Below, piece after piece: positions 19,031 through 27,043 of a DNA stretch of 64,000 bases; positions within the stretch are counted from its first letter, which is position 1, and each line of letters starts with the position of its first letter. A model generated the notes under the pieces. The model made no database searches and had not been told where the DNA came from. It was given only the letters and a program-made list of their open reading frames with translations. Origin of the DNA: Pseudomonadota bacterium. GTDB taxonomy: Bacteria > Pseudomonadota > Alphaproteobacteria > Azospirillales > Azospirillaceae. A program made the translations under genes and the position numbers. Location of the stretch: assembly GCA_023423695.1 (NCBI GenBank), contig JAFAFA010000010.1:39322-103321 (forward strand). Direction: 5' to 3'.

Positions 19031-19726
19031 ATGCGCCGCGCCGACCGCCTGTTCCAGATCGTCCAGCATCTCCGCAAGGGGCGGCTGGTGACGGCTGCCG
19101 AGCTGGCGCGCTGCCTGGAGGTGTCGGAGCGCACCGTCTACCGCGACATGCGCGACCTCGCCTCCTCCGGCGTGCCGGTGGAGGGCGAGGCCGGCGTCGG
19201 CTATCTGCTGCGCGACGGCTACGATCTGCCGCCGTTGATGTTCACCCGCGACGAGGTGGAGGCGCTGGTGGTCGGCGCCCGCCTGGCCCGCGCCTGGGTC
19301 GGCGGCGCGCTGGCCGATGCCGCCGCCCGCGCGCTGGACAAGGTGGAGGCGGTGGTGCCGGAGGCACGGCGGCGCGAACTGGCCGACAGCCGCGTCTTCG
19401 TCCCCGACTTCTCCTTCCCCGCCCCCTTGCGCGAGCGGATGGACGTGCTGCGCTGCGCCATCAACGCCAAGCGCGTCGTGCTGTTCGACTACCGGCGCGA
19501 GGACGGGACCCATTCCACCCGCGCGGTCCAGCCGCTGGGCCTGTTCTTCTGGGGCCGGGTGTGGACGCTGGGCGCGTGGTGCGAGCTGCGGGAGGAGTTC
19601 CGCAGCTTCCGCATCGACCGCATGGAGACCCTGATGGCGCTGGAGCGCCGATTCGACGAAATCCCCGGCCGCGGCCTGGAAGACTATCTCGCCCGCTGGC
19701 GCGAAGAGGGCTGTCCGCGGGGATGA
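19031..19726 (+). CDS. YafY-type transcriptional regulator (HTH-WYL)
   Basis: A 231-residue regulator. Residues 1-60 form a DeoR-like winged helix (RRADRLFQIVQHLRKGRLVTAAELARCLEVSERTVYRDMRDL), and residues 130-225 a WYL ligand-sensing domain (INAKRVVLFDYRREDG and QPLGLFFWGRVWTLGAWCEL). Such YafY proteins often sit beside VOC genes, as here. The pair probably shares a transcript governed by the palindrome at 18532-18555. The effector is unknown. Confidence 0.9.
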   Translation: MRRADRLFQIVQHLRKGRLVTAAELARCLEVSERTVYRDMRDLASSGVPVEGEAGVGYLLRDGYDLPPLMFTRDEVEALVVGARLARAWVGGALADAAARALDKVEAVVPEARRRELADSRVFVPDFSFPAPLRERMDVLRCAINAKRVVLFDYRREDGTHSTRAVQPLGLFFWGRVWTLGAWCELREEFRSFRIDRMETLMALERRFDEIPGRGLEDYLARWREEGCPRG

Positions 19727-19733
19727 TGCCCCT

Positions 19734-20204
19734 TCACTCCACCAGCCTGATCTCCGTCGTCGCCACGCCCGAGGCGCCGACCGGCACCGCATAGTCGTCG
19801 AAGCTCGGCGGGCCGAAGCTGCCGCGGGCGGAGCGGCTGAAGCCGTGCGGCTCGGCGGGAATGCCGAACAGGCCGGTGGCAAGCTCGCCGTTGTTGTCCA
19901 GGTCCTGGAAGGCGATCAGCCCATAGCGGCCGGGCGGCAGGTCGGGAAAGACCGCGACCAGATCCGTCCCCACCGCCGCGGCGAAATAGCCGGCGCGCGG
20001 CGCCTTGGCCTTCTGCGCCTCGGCACTGTCGAACAGCGCGATCATCACCTTGCCCTGATTGGGCTTGACGTTGCGGACGGTTGCGCGAAGCTCCCCGGCG
20101 GCAGCCGTTCCCGCGGCGGCCAGCGCCAGCAGTGTCACCGGGGCGATCATCCTTGCGAACCTACGGCTTCCAAACCAACGCGCGAACCAAGGGCGTGCCT
20201 TCAT
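19734..20204 (-). CDS. Secreted DUF2141 protein
   Basis: A 156-residue exported protein with a signal peptide (RFARMIAPVTLLALAAAGTAAAG). The mature part has the DUF2141 pattern: beta strands around GKVMIALFDSAEAQ, LPPGRYGLIAFQDLDNNGELATGLFGIPAEPHGFS and FGPPSFDDYAV. The D-L-D-N-N-G-E loop resembles a metal-binding loop, but I cannot assign a function. Start at 20204 is supported by AGGAGG upstream. It is divergent from the LytTR gene, 45 bp away, and its stop nearly abuts the WYL gene. Confidence 0.87.
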   Translation of the reverse strand: MKARPWFARWFGSRRFARMIAPVTLLALAAAGTAAAGELRATVRNVKPNQGKVMIALFDSAEAQKAKAPRAGYFAAAVGTDLVAVFPDLPPGRYGLIAFQDLDNNGELATGLFGIPAEPHGFSRSARGSFGPPSFDDYAVPVGASGVATTEIRLVE

Positions 20205-20249
20205 TCCCCAATCCCTCCTGGCGGCTCCCGGCCGGCCGGGCACCGCGCG

Positions 20250-21101
20250 ATGCGTGACGCGACCGTGCCGGACGGCGCCGCCTCCACCACCCCGCCGGTC
20301 GCTTATGGGCGGCGCATGCTGCGCCGGCACCTGCCGCTGCTGGCGGGCTCCATCCTAGCATTGGCTCTGCTGGGGCCGTTCGGCACATTTCGCGAAATGG
20401 GGTTTCTCTCGCGGCTTGCCTATTGGGGCGGGCTGATCACAGCCGGCTGGTCGATGTTCGAACTGGTGGTGCAGGTCGCCCGCCGGGTCCTGCCGAACCT
20501 GGAGCGCACATGGCCGCTGATGCTGGCGGCGGCCTTCCTGACCGTCGGCGTCCTGCAGACGCTGGTGGTCGCCCTGCTGGAGAACCGGCTGCGCGGCGAG
20601 GATTTCCTCACCCCCGCCGGTCTGGCCGAGCTGTTCGGCTATGTACTGACCATCACCACCCTGGTGGCGGCCCTGCCGGTGTGGCTGGAGTTGCGGGAGC
20701 AGGGCATCGTCGGCCACCGCCCGCCCTCCCCGCCCGGACCTCCCATCGATGGCGACCCGGCCGCACCCCGCCCCGCCCCCTTCCTCGACCGCATCCCGGC
20801 GAAGCTGGGGCGCGACCTGCTGGCGCTGGAGATGGAGGACCATTACGTCCGCGTCCACACCGCGCTGGGCAGCGACCTGATCCTGATGCGGATGCGCGAC
20901 GCGGTGGCGGAGCTGGAGGGCATCGACGGCCGGCAGGTCCACCGCTCCTATTGGGTCGCCGCTTCGGCGGTGACGGCGGTGGAGCGCAAGCCGGACGGCA
21001 AGCTGTCGCTGCGGTTGGCCAACGGCCTGCTGGTGCCGGTCAGCCGCACCCATGCGCCGTCGGTGCGCGCCGCCGGCTGGACCGAGAAGGCCGTGTTCTG
21101 A
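20250..21101 (+). CDS. Membrane-bound LytTR DNA-binding regulator
   Basis: A 283-residue protein with four probable membrane helices in residues 25-150 (for example LLAGSILALALLGPF and PLMLAAAFLTVGVLQTLVVALL), a Pro-rich linker, and a C-terminal LytTR domain from about residue 185 (LLALEMEDHYVRVHT, DAVAELEGIDGRQVHRSYWVA, LSLRLANGLLVPVSRTH). LytTR domains bind DNA and regulate virulence and secondary traits; the membrane version is common in alphaproteobacteria and may sense an envelope signal. No histidine kinase is adjacent. The ATG at 20250 lacks a strong ribosome site, so the exact start is uncertain. Confidence 0.88.
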   Translation: MRDATVPDGAASTTPPVAYGRRMLRRHLPLLAGSILALALLGPFGTFREMGFLSRLAYWGGLITAGWSMFELVVQVARRVLPNLERTWPLMLAAAFLTVGVLQTLVVALLENRLRGEDFLTPAGLAELFGYVLTITTLVAALPVWLELREQGIVGHRPPSPPGPPIDGDPAAPRPAPFLDRIPAKLGRDLLALEMEDHYVRVHTALGSDLILMRMRDAVAELEGIDGRQVHRSYWVAASAVTAVERKPDGKLSLRLANGLLVPVSRTHAPSVRAAGWTEKAVF

Positions 21102-21108
21102 ACGCCCC

Positions 21109-22128
21109 CTATACACCCTCGCCGCGGAAGGGGCGGGACAGCAGCCCCTCGATGGTCTCGTCCAGCCCGGCGCCACGGTTCAGGATGGCGTCGACCGCGT
21201 TGCAGATCGGCATGTCGACGCCAAGCTTCGCCGCCAGCCCTACCACCGCTGCGGTGGTATAGACGCCCTCCGCCACCGACCGGCGCACAGCCAGGATCTC
21301 CGCCAGCGCCTTGCCCGCGCCCAACGCCGCGCCCAGCGACATGTTGCGCGACTGCAGGCTGGAGCAGGTCAGCGTCAGATCGCCCAGCCCCGACAGCCCC
21401 ATCAGCGTCTCCACCCGGCCGCCGAGCGCCAGCGCCAGCCGGGTGATCTCCGCCAGACCGCGGGTGATCAGGGCAGCGCGAGCGTTGTCGCCCAGCCGCC
21501 GCCCCTCGACCACGCCGCAGGCGATGGCCAGCACATTCTTCACCGCCCCGCCGACCTGCGAACCGACAACATCGTCAGAGCGATAGGGCCGGAAGGTGTG
21601 ACTGCCCAGCGCCGCGACCAGCGCCGTCCCCAGCGCCTCGTCGGCGCAGGCCAGCGTCACCGCCGTCGGCAGCCCGCGTGCCACCTCCGCCGCGAAGGTC
21701 GGGCCGGACAGGATCGCCACCGGATTGCCGCCGGGCAGGGACGCCGCCACCGCCTCGCTCATCAGCGCGTGGCTGTCCAACTCGATCCCCTTGGCGCAGA
21801 CGACCACCGGCGCCCCCGGCTTCAGCAGCGGCGCCATCCGTGCGGTGACGCTGCGCGCATGCTGGGCCGGCGATACCAGCAGCACCGCATCGCAATCGCC
21901 GAGATCGGCCAGATCGCCGGTGACCCGCAACGCGTCGGGCAGCGGCACGCCGGGCAGATAGTCACGGTTCTCGCGGCGGATGCTCATCGCCTCCACCACC
22001 GCCGGCTCGCGCGCCCACAGCAGCGTCTCGCGCCCGGCCCGCAACGCCGCCAAGGCCAGCGCCGTTCCCCAGGCGCCGCCGCCGACGACGCCGATGCGGT
22101 GGAGAGAGGAGGAGGGTACGGCACTCAT
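21109..22128 (-). CDS. gpsA: Glycerol-3-phosphate dehydrogenase (NAD(P)+)
   Basis: A 339-residue cytosolic enzyme that makes sn-glycerol 3-phosphate for phospholipids. IGVVGGGAWGTALA is the Rossmann dinucleotide loop, VVVCAKGIE carries the catalytic Lys, LSGPTFAAEVARGLPTAVT and GAVKNVLAIACGVVEG are the family blocks. Located 28 bp downstream of tsaD on the same strand; the tsaD-gpsA pairing is common in alphaproteobacteria. Its end faces the LytTR gene only 7 bp away, with no room for a terminator. Confidence 0.96.
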   Translation of the reverse strand: MSAVPSSSLHRIGVVGGGAWGTALALAALRAGRETLLWAREPAVVEAMSIRRENRDYLPGVPLPDALRVTGDLADLGDCDAVLLVSPAQHARSVTARMAPLLKPGAPVVVCAKGIELDSHALMSEAVAASLPGGNPVAILSGPTFAAEVARGLPTAVTLACADEALGTALVAALGSHTFRPYRSDDVVGSQVGGAVKNVLAIACGVVEGRRLGDNARAALITRGLAEITRLALALGGRVETLMGLSGLGDLTLTCSSLQSRNMSLGAALGAGKALAEILAVRRSVAEGVYTTAAVVGLAAKLGVDMPICNAVDAILNRGAGLDETIEGLLSRPFRGEGV

Positions 22129-22156
22129 CGGATTTCTCTCGTGCTTACGACGTCCA

Positions 22157-23230
22157 TCACGCCTTCACCCCCGCCCCGACACCCGCGCGCCCGATCACCG
22201 GCGCGGCGGTGGGATCCAGCGGCCAGCGCGGGCGGGGGGCGAAGTTCAGCGGGTCGCTCTCGCCCAGCCGGAAGCGCTCGATCCCGGCCCAGGCGATCAT
22301 CGCCGCGTTGTCGGTGCACAGGCGCAGCGGCGGCGCGACGAACCGCATGCGCTGCTTGTCCGCCAGGGTCGACAGCCGGCTGCGGATCGCCTTGTTGGCG
22401 GCGACGCCGCCGGCGACCACCAGGGCGCCGCCCTGCGGATGGTCCTCCTTGAAGCGGCGGATGGCGCGGGCGCAGCGGTCGGCCAGCACCTCCGCCACCG
22501 TCGCCTGGAAGGCGGCGGCGAGATCGTCGCGGTCGGCGTCCGAAAGCACGCCGCCCAACTCCTCCACATGCCGCCGCACCGCGGTCTTCAGCCCGGAGAA
22601 GGAAAAGTCGCAGCCCGGACGCCCCAGCATCGGCCGCGGCAGTTCGAAGCGCGCCGGGTTGGTCGCACGCGCCGCCGCCTTCTCCACCAGCGGCCCGCCG
22701 GGATAGCCAAGCCCCAGCAGCTTGGCGGTCTTGTCGAACGCCTCGCCCACCGCGTCGTCGATGGTGGTGCCGAGCCGGCGGTAGCGCCCTACCCCCTCCA
22801 CCGCCAGAAGCTGGCAATGGCCGCCGGACACCAGCAGCAGCAGGTAGGGAAAGGCGACGTCGTCGGTCAGCCGCGCGGTCAGCGCGTGGCCCTCCAGATG
22901 GTTGACGGCGACGAAGGGCAGCCCGCGCGCCGCGGCAATGGCCTTGGCTGTCATGACGCCGACGATGACGCCGCCGATCAGCCCCGGTCCGCCGGTGGCC
23001 GCCACCGCGTCGAGGTCGCCGAAGCCGATCCCGGCCTCGGCCATGGCGCGGCGGATCAGACCGTCCAGATGTTCCAGATGGGCGCGGGCGGCGATCTCCG
23101 GGACCACCCCGCCATAGGGCGTGTGGTCGTCCAGCTGCGACAGCACGACGTCGGCGCGGATCTCGCGCGCGTCGGTGACGACTGCGGCGGCCGTCTCGTC
23201 GCAGCTCGTTTCGATTCCAAGAACGATCAT
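22157..23230 (-). CDS. tsaD: tRNA N6-threonylcarbamoyladenosine synthesis protein TsaD
   Basis: A 357-residue protein of the ASKHA fold, which transfers threonylcarbamoyl to A37 of tRNAs that read ANN codons. LGIETSCDETAAAVV is the N-terminal signature, ARAHLEHLDGL carries metal-binding His, and VNHLEGHALTARL supplies the second His pair. VVAGGVAANKAIRSRL is the C-terminal nucleotide-binding block. Length is normal. It is divergently transcribed from hemC with 158 bp between them, a pairing often seen in alphaproteobacteria. TsaB, TsaC and TsaE are not in the window. Confidence 0.96.
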   Translation of the reverse strand: MIVLGIETSCDETAAAVVTDAREIRADVVLSQLDDHTPYGGVVPEIAARAHLEHLDGLIRRAMAEAGIGFGDLDAVAATGGPGLIGGVIVGVMTAKAIAAARGLPFVAVNHLEGHALTARLTDDVAFPYLLLLVSGGHCQLLAVEGVGRYRRLGTTIDDAVGEAFDKTAKLLGLGYPGGPLVEKAAARATNPARFELPRPMLGRPGCDFSFSGLKTAVRRHVEELGGVLSDADRDDLAAAFQATVAEVLADRCARAIRRFKEDHPQGGALVVAGGVAANKAIRSRLSTLADKQRMRFVAPPLRLCTDNAAMIAWAGIERFRLGESDPLNFAPRPRWPLDPTAAPVIGRAGVGAGVKA

Positions 23231-23312
23231 GGCGCCAAACTAGCCGCCTTGGCCGTCCGGGTACAGGATGGAGTTGCGCGCAAGCGGGTGCGGGAATGCG
23301 GGCGCGTGAAAT

Positions 23313-23326
23313 TTGATCAGCCTCAA
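23313..23326. promoter_or_regulatory. Candidate FNR/FixK box upstream of hemC
   Basis: TTGAT-CAGC-CTCAA matches the FNR/FixK consensus TTGAT-N4-ATCAA at 9 of 10 defined positions and lies 63 bp before the hemC start. Oxygen control of haem genes by FnrL-type regulators is known in alphaproteobacteria. I could not find a convincing -10 at the expected distance. Confidence 0.4.
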
Positions 23327-23388
23327 TCTTATGTATGAGGGACAGACGAATCCTTGCAAAGCTGCGTGGATCCCCTAGAACACGCCCT

Positions 23389-24327
23389 ATGACGACCCAC
23401 CCGCTCCGTATCGGGACGCGCGGCAGCCCGCTGGCGCTGGCGCAGGCCCATGAAACCCGCGACCGCCTGATCGCCGCCCATCCGCATCTGGCCGCCCCCG
23501 GCGCCATCGAGATCGTCGTCTTCAAGACCACCGGCGACCGCATTCTCGACCGCACCCTGGCGGAAGCGGGCGGCAAGGGCCTGTTCACCAAGGAACTGGA
23601 GGAGGCGCTGTTCGACGGCCGCGCCGACCTCGCGGTCCATTCGATGAAGGACGTGCCGACCCAGCTGCCCGACGGGCTGGAGATCGCCACCCTGCTGCCG
23701 CGCGAGGATCCGCGCGACGCCTTCTTCGCCCGCTCCGGCAGCGGGCTGGCCGACCTGCCCGCCGGTTCGGTGGTCGGCACCGCCGGCCTGCGCCGTCAGG
23801 CCCAGGTGCTGGAACTGCGCCCCGACCTGAAGATTTTCCCCCTGCGCGGCAACGTGCAGACCCGCCTGTCCAAGCTGGACGCCGGCGAGGTGGACGCCAC
23901 CCTGCTGGCGCTCGCCGGCCTGCGCCGCCTCGGCCTGACCGACCGCATCACCGCGGTGCTGGAGCCGGAAACCATGCTGCCCGCGGTCGCCCAGGGTGCC
24001 ATCGGCATCGAGATCCGCAGCGACGACGACGCCACCCGCGCCCTGCTGGCTCCGCTGAACTGCGCGGAGACCATGGTGCGCGTCACGGCGGAGCGCGCGC
24101 TGCTGGCCGCGCTGGACGGCTCCTGCCGCACCCCGATCGCCGCGCTGGCGGTGCTGGACGGCGACGACCTGCATCTGCGCGCCAAGGTGCTGTCCCATGA
24201 CGGCCGCACCATCTTCCGCGCAGAGCGCCGCGGCAAGGCGGCCGACGCCGAGTCGCTGGGTGCCGATGCCGGGGCCGAGATCCGGGTGCAGTTGCCGCCC
24301 GATTTCTTCGCCGCCGCGCCGCACTGA
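23389..24327 (+). CDS. hemC: Hydroxymethylbilane synthase (porphobilinogen deaminase)
   Basis: A 312-residue cytosolic enzyme that joins four porphobilinogen units. RIGTRGSPLALAQAHE is the N-terminal signature, VHSMKDVPTQLPDGL and LRGNVQTRLSKLDAGEVDATLLALAGLRRL line the active site, and LDGSCRTPIAA carries the Cys that binds the dipyrromethane cofactor. I start at ATG 23389 (MTTHPLRIGTRGSP). It is first in hemC-hemD-mitofilin-hemY, 26 bp before hemD. A possible FNR box lies upstream. Confidence 0.96.
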   Translation: MTTHPLRIGTRGSPLALAQAHETRDRLIAAHPHLAAPGAIEIVVFKTTGDRILDRTLAEAGGKGLFTKELEEALFDGRADLAVHSMKDVPTQLPDGLEIATLLPREDPRDAFFARSGSGLADLPAGSVVGTAGLRRQAQVLELRPDLKIFPLRGNVQTRLSKLDAGEVDATLLALAGLRRLGLTDRITAVLEPETMLPAVAQGAIGIEIRSDDDATRALLAPLNCAETMVRVTAERALLAALDGSCRTPIAALAVLDGDDLHLRAKVLSHDGRTIFRAERRGKAADAESLGADAGAEIRVQLPPDFFAAAPH

Positions 24328-24353
24328 TCCCTCCCTTCGGCCGAGTTTTCCGC

Positions 24354-25124
24354 ATGACGGGAAAACAGCCCGACCTCTCATCCCCGCCTCGCCGTACGCG
24401 TCTTCTCGTGACGCGTCCGGCCGATGACGCCGGGCCTCTGGTGCGCCGGCTGGAGGCGCTCGGCTTCGACGCCGCGGTCGAGCCCATGCTGTCGATGGTC
24501 TGGCTCGACGGTCCGGAACCGGACCTCTCCGACGTACAGGCGCTGCTGTTCACCAGCGCAAACGGCGTACGCGCCTATGCCAAACGTACGAGCCGCCGCG
24601 ACCGTCCGGTGCACGCCGTCGGCGACGCCACCGCACGGGCGGCAAGGGCGGCCGGCTTCGCACAGGTCGACAGCGCGTCCGGCGACGTGTACGCGCTGGC
24701 CGACCGGGTCCGCAGCCTGCTCGACCCGTCCGCCGGTACGCTTCTGCATGTGGCGGGAAGCAAGGTGGCGGGCGACCTCGCCGGGATGCTGGCGAGCTCC
24801 GGCTTCACGCTGCGGCGCAGCGTGATGTACGAAGCCGTACCCGCGCTAACCCTGTCGGACGATACCGCGACATTTTTGCGTACGTCGGCACTCGACGGCG
24901 TGTTGTTTTTCTCTCCCCGTACCGCGGTTTCCTTTGTTAGGCTGCTGGCCGAGGCGGGGCTGGTCGACTGTTGTCGTACGGTCGATGCGTTCTGCCTCAG
25001 CCCCGCGGTCGCGGAGGCTGCCTGTGCGTACGGCGACGAGGGAGTGACGCCGTGGCGAAACGTACGGGTGGCGGCCAGACCGGAGCAGGACGCCCTGCTC
25101 GATCTGTTGCCGGTCGCCGGTTAA
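24354..25124 (+). CDS. hemD: Uroporphyrinogen-III synthase
   Basis: A 256-residue enzyme that closes and isomerises hydroxymethylbilane. HemD sequences vary widely, but the two-lobed pattern is visible: LLVTRPADDAGPLVRRLEALGFDAAVEPML at the start, ALLFTSANGVRAYAKR, VHAVGDATARAARAAGF, and DGVLFFSPRTAVSFVRLL in the second lobe. Position after hemC supports it. Base usage is odd: it carries 13 GTAC words in all three codon phases, uses CGT and GTA codons and T-runs, unlike its neighbours, where I see none. Replacement by a foreign allele is one explanation. Confidence 0.88.
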   Translation: MTGKQPDLSSPPRRTRLLVTRPADDAGPLVRRLEALGFDAAVEPMLSMVWLDGPEPDLSDVQALLFTSANGVRAYAKRTSRRDRPVHAVGDATARAARAAGFAQVDSASGDVYALADRVRSLLDPSAGTLLHVAGSKVAGDLAGMLASSGFTLRRSVMYEAVPALTLSDDTATFLRTSALDGVLFFSPRTAVSFVRLLAEAGLVDCCRTVDAFCLSPAVAEAACAYGDEGVTPWRNVRVAARPEQDALLDLLPVAG

Positions 25125-25256
25125 CCCCGGCGCGGTCCGGCCGTACGGCTTACACCCCAGGGGTCCTTCCGGGTGGGTACGTCAGCCGTACGGGGGACGA
25201 GGGGGACCGGTCAGGGGGCTGTGACGTTAAGACGAACAACAGCGAACCGAAGGTAC
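24393..25256. repeat. Dense GTAC/CGTACG word cluster
   Basis: Seventeen GTAC tetramers start at 24394, 24534, 24567, 24586, 24689, 24736, 24827, 24837, 24880, 24919, 24976, 25028, 25062, 25143, 25177, 25188 and 25253. Nine are full CGTACG. Thirteen fall in hemD, in all three reading phases, and four in the non-coding leader of the mitofilin gene. I saw none in hemC or in the mitofilin coding sequence. Independent-base expectation at about 68% G+C is roughly two to three in this length. Confidence 0.85.
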
Positions 25257-25261
25257 AGCCC

Positions 25262-27043
25262 ATGACCTCTCGTCCAGGCTCCGAACGCCCCGGCACCGAC
25301 CGTGACGGCGACGGCGCCAGCACCGGCAATGCGGCGGTCGACCGCATCGTCGAACGTTTCGGCGGCATCCGCCCCATGGCCCACAAGCTGGACACCCCGG
25401 TGACGACGGTGCAGGGCTGGAAGAAGCGCGGCGCGATCCCGCTGGCCCGCCATGCCGATCTGCGCACCGCCGCCGCCAAGCACCGCATCAAGCTGGACGA
25501 CGCCGACCTGGACGCCGCCACCCCCAGCGAAGACCGGCCGACCGACGCGGCATCGGCCGCCGTCATCATCCCCGCCACCCCGGCCGATGCGGTTCCGGTG
25601 GTGGATCCGGTGCCGACCGCCTCCCCCGCCGACACCATCCCCGGCGCGGATACGCCGGCCGCGGTGTCCGGCCTTGGGACGACCGCCGGCCCGGTGAACG
25701 AGTTGCAGTCCTCCGACGCCCTGATTCCGCCGGCCACGCCGATCGGCGCCACGGACGGCCTGTCCGACACGCCGAAGTCCGAAGCGGAGAAGGCGGAAGA
25801 CACGAAGGCCGATCCGCTCAAGACGGACACGGCCAAGCCGGACACCGCATCCGACGAGCCGAAGACGGCCACCCCGGCCTCCTCCTGGACATCGTCCGGC
25901 ACCACCGCCAGCGCCGGCTATAGCCGCGGCGACTCCGAGCCGGCCCGTCCGACCATCGCTCCGACACCGTCCTACATCGACGAGCCGCGCTCCGGCAGCG
26001 GGTTCGCCACCGCCCTGTCGGTGGTCGCCCTGCTGGTCGGCGCCGCCGCCCTGTCGGCGCCCTGGTGGGGTCCGGCCCTGCCCGGCTGGCCGTCGCCGGC
26101 TGCCCCCGCCGCCGCCCCGTCTTCCGCCGCCGCCCCGGCCGATCCGGCGCTCCGCGCCCAGATCCAGCAGTTGGTCGACCGTGTCGGCAAGCTGGAGCAG
26201 CGCCCGGCCGCCGCGCCCGGCAATGGCGGCAACGGCGAAGCCGCCGCCGGCCTCGCCGCGCTGACCCAGCGGATCGACGCGCTGGAACAGCGCCCGGCTG
26301 CCGCCGCGCCCGACACCGGCGTCGCCGACGCCCAGAAGGCGCTGGCCGACCGGCTCGCCGCGCTGGAGCAGAAGGTCTCCGCCGCCGCCGGCAACGCCCA
26401 GGCGGCACAGGAGCTGCGCGGCGAGGTCGACTCGCTGAAGCAGCAGGTCACCAGCGTCAACCAGACGGTGGCGCAGCGCCAGGACGCCGCCACCGCCGCC
26501 CAGGCACTGGTGCTCGCCGCCGGCCAGCTGCGCTCCTCCCTGTCGGGCGGCCAGCCGTTCCAGCAGGATCTGCAGGCGGTCCGCGCGCTCAACATCGCCG
26601 ATGCCGGCGTGACCCAGCCGCTCGACGCGGTGGCGCCCTATGCCGCCAAGGGCATCCCGACCCGCGCCCAGCTGACCGACCGGTTCGAGCCGCTGGCCGG
26701 CGAGATCGTCCGCGCCGACATCCGCGGCGAGGGCAACAGCTGGATCGACTCCGCGGTAGGCAAGCTGTCCACCCTGGTCACCGTGCGCCGTGAAGGCGGC
26801 GGGGTGGTCGGCACCACCGCCGACGCCGCCGTCGCCCGCGCCGAGGCCGCGCTGAACGCCGGCAACCTCGCCAAGGCGGTGGAGGAGCTGTCGACCCTGC
26901 AGGGTCCGGCGGCGCAGACCGCCGGCCCGTGGCTGGCCGACGCCAAGGCGCGTCTGGCCGCCGATCAGGCCGCCCGCCAGCTGAACGACCGCGCCATCGC
27001 CCTGATGACCACCGCCGCCGGCGGGAAGGGGACGGCCCAATGA
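25262..27043 (+). CDS. Mitofilin/Mic60-like inner-membrane protein with N-terminal HTH-like segment
   Basis: A 593-residue protein in the position of the alphaproteobacterial Mic60 homologue (between hemD and hemY). Residues 25-80 (VDRIVERFGGIRPMAHKLDT, then VTTVQGWKKRGAIPLARHADL) look like a small Cro/YdaS-type helix-turn-helix. A Pro/Thr/Asp/Ala-rich linker follows to about 235, then one membrane helix near 246-268, a coiled coil near 290-420 with two LEQRPAA-type repeats, and a helical C-terminal domain. Known Mic60 proteins shape intracytoplasmic membranes. Topology implies the HTH faces the cytoplasm. ATGA overlap with hemY. The mitofilin call rests on context and layout; DNA binding is inference. 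Confidence 0.78.
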   Translation: MTSRPGSERPGTDRDGDGASTGNAAVDRIVERFGGIRPMAHKLDTPVTTVQGWKKRGAIPLARHADLRTAAAKHRIKLDDADLDAATPSEDRPTDAASAAVIIPATPADAVPVVDPVPTASPADTIPGADTPAAVSGLGTTAGPVNELQSSDALIPPATPIGATDGLSDTPKSEAEKAEDTKADPLKTDTAKPDTASDEPKTATPASSWTSSGTTASAGYSRGDSEPARPTIAPTPSYIDEPRSGSGFATALSVVALLVGAAALSAPWWGPALPGWPSPAAPAAAPSSAAAPADPALRAQIQQLVDRVGKLEQRPAAAPGNGGNGEAAAGLAALTQRIDALEQRPAAAAPDTGVADAQKALADRLAALEQKVSAAAGNAQAAQELRGEVDSLKQQVTSVNQTVAQRQDAATAAQALVLAAGQLRSSLSGGQPFQQDLQAVRALNIADAGVTQPLDAVAPYAAKGIPTRAQLTDRFEPLAGEIVRADIRGEGNSWIDSAVGKLSTLVTVRREGGGVVGTTADAAVARAEAALNAGNLAKAVEELSTLQGPAAQTAGPWLADAKARLAADQAARQLNDRAIALMTTAAGGKGTAQ

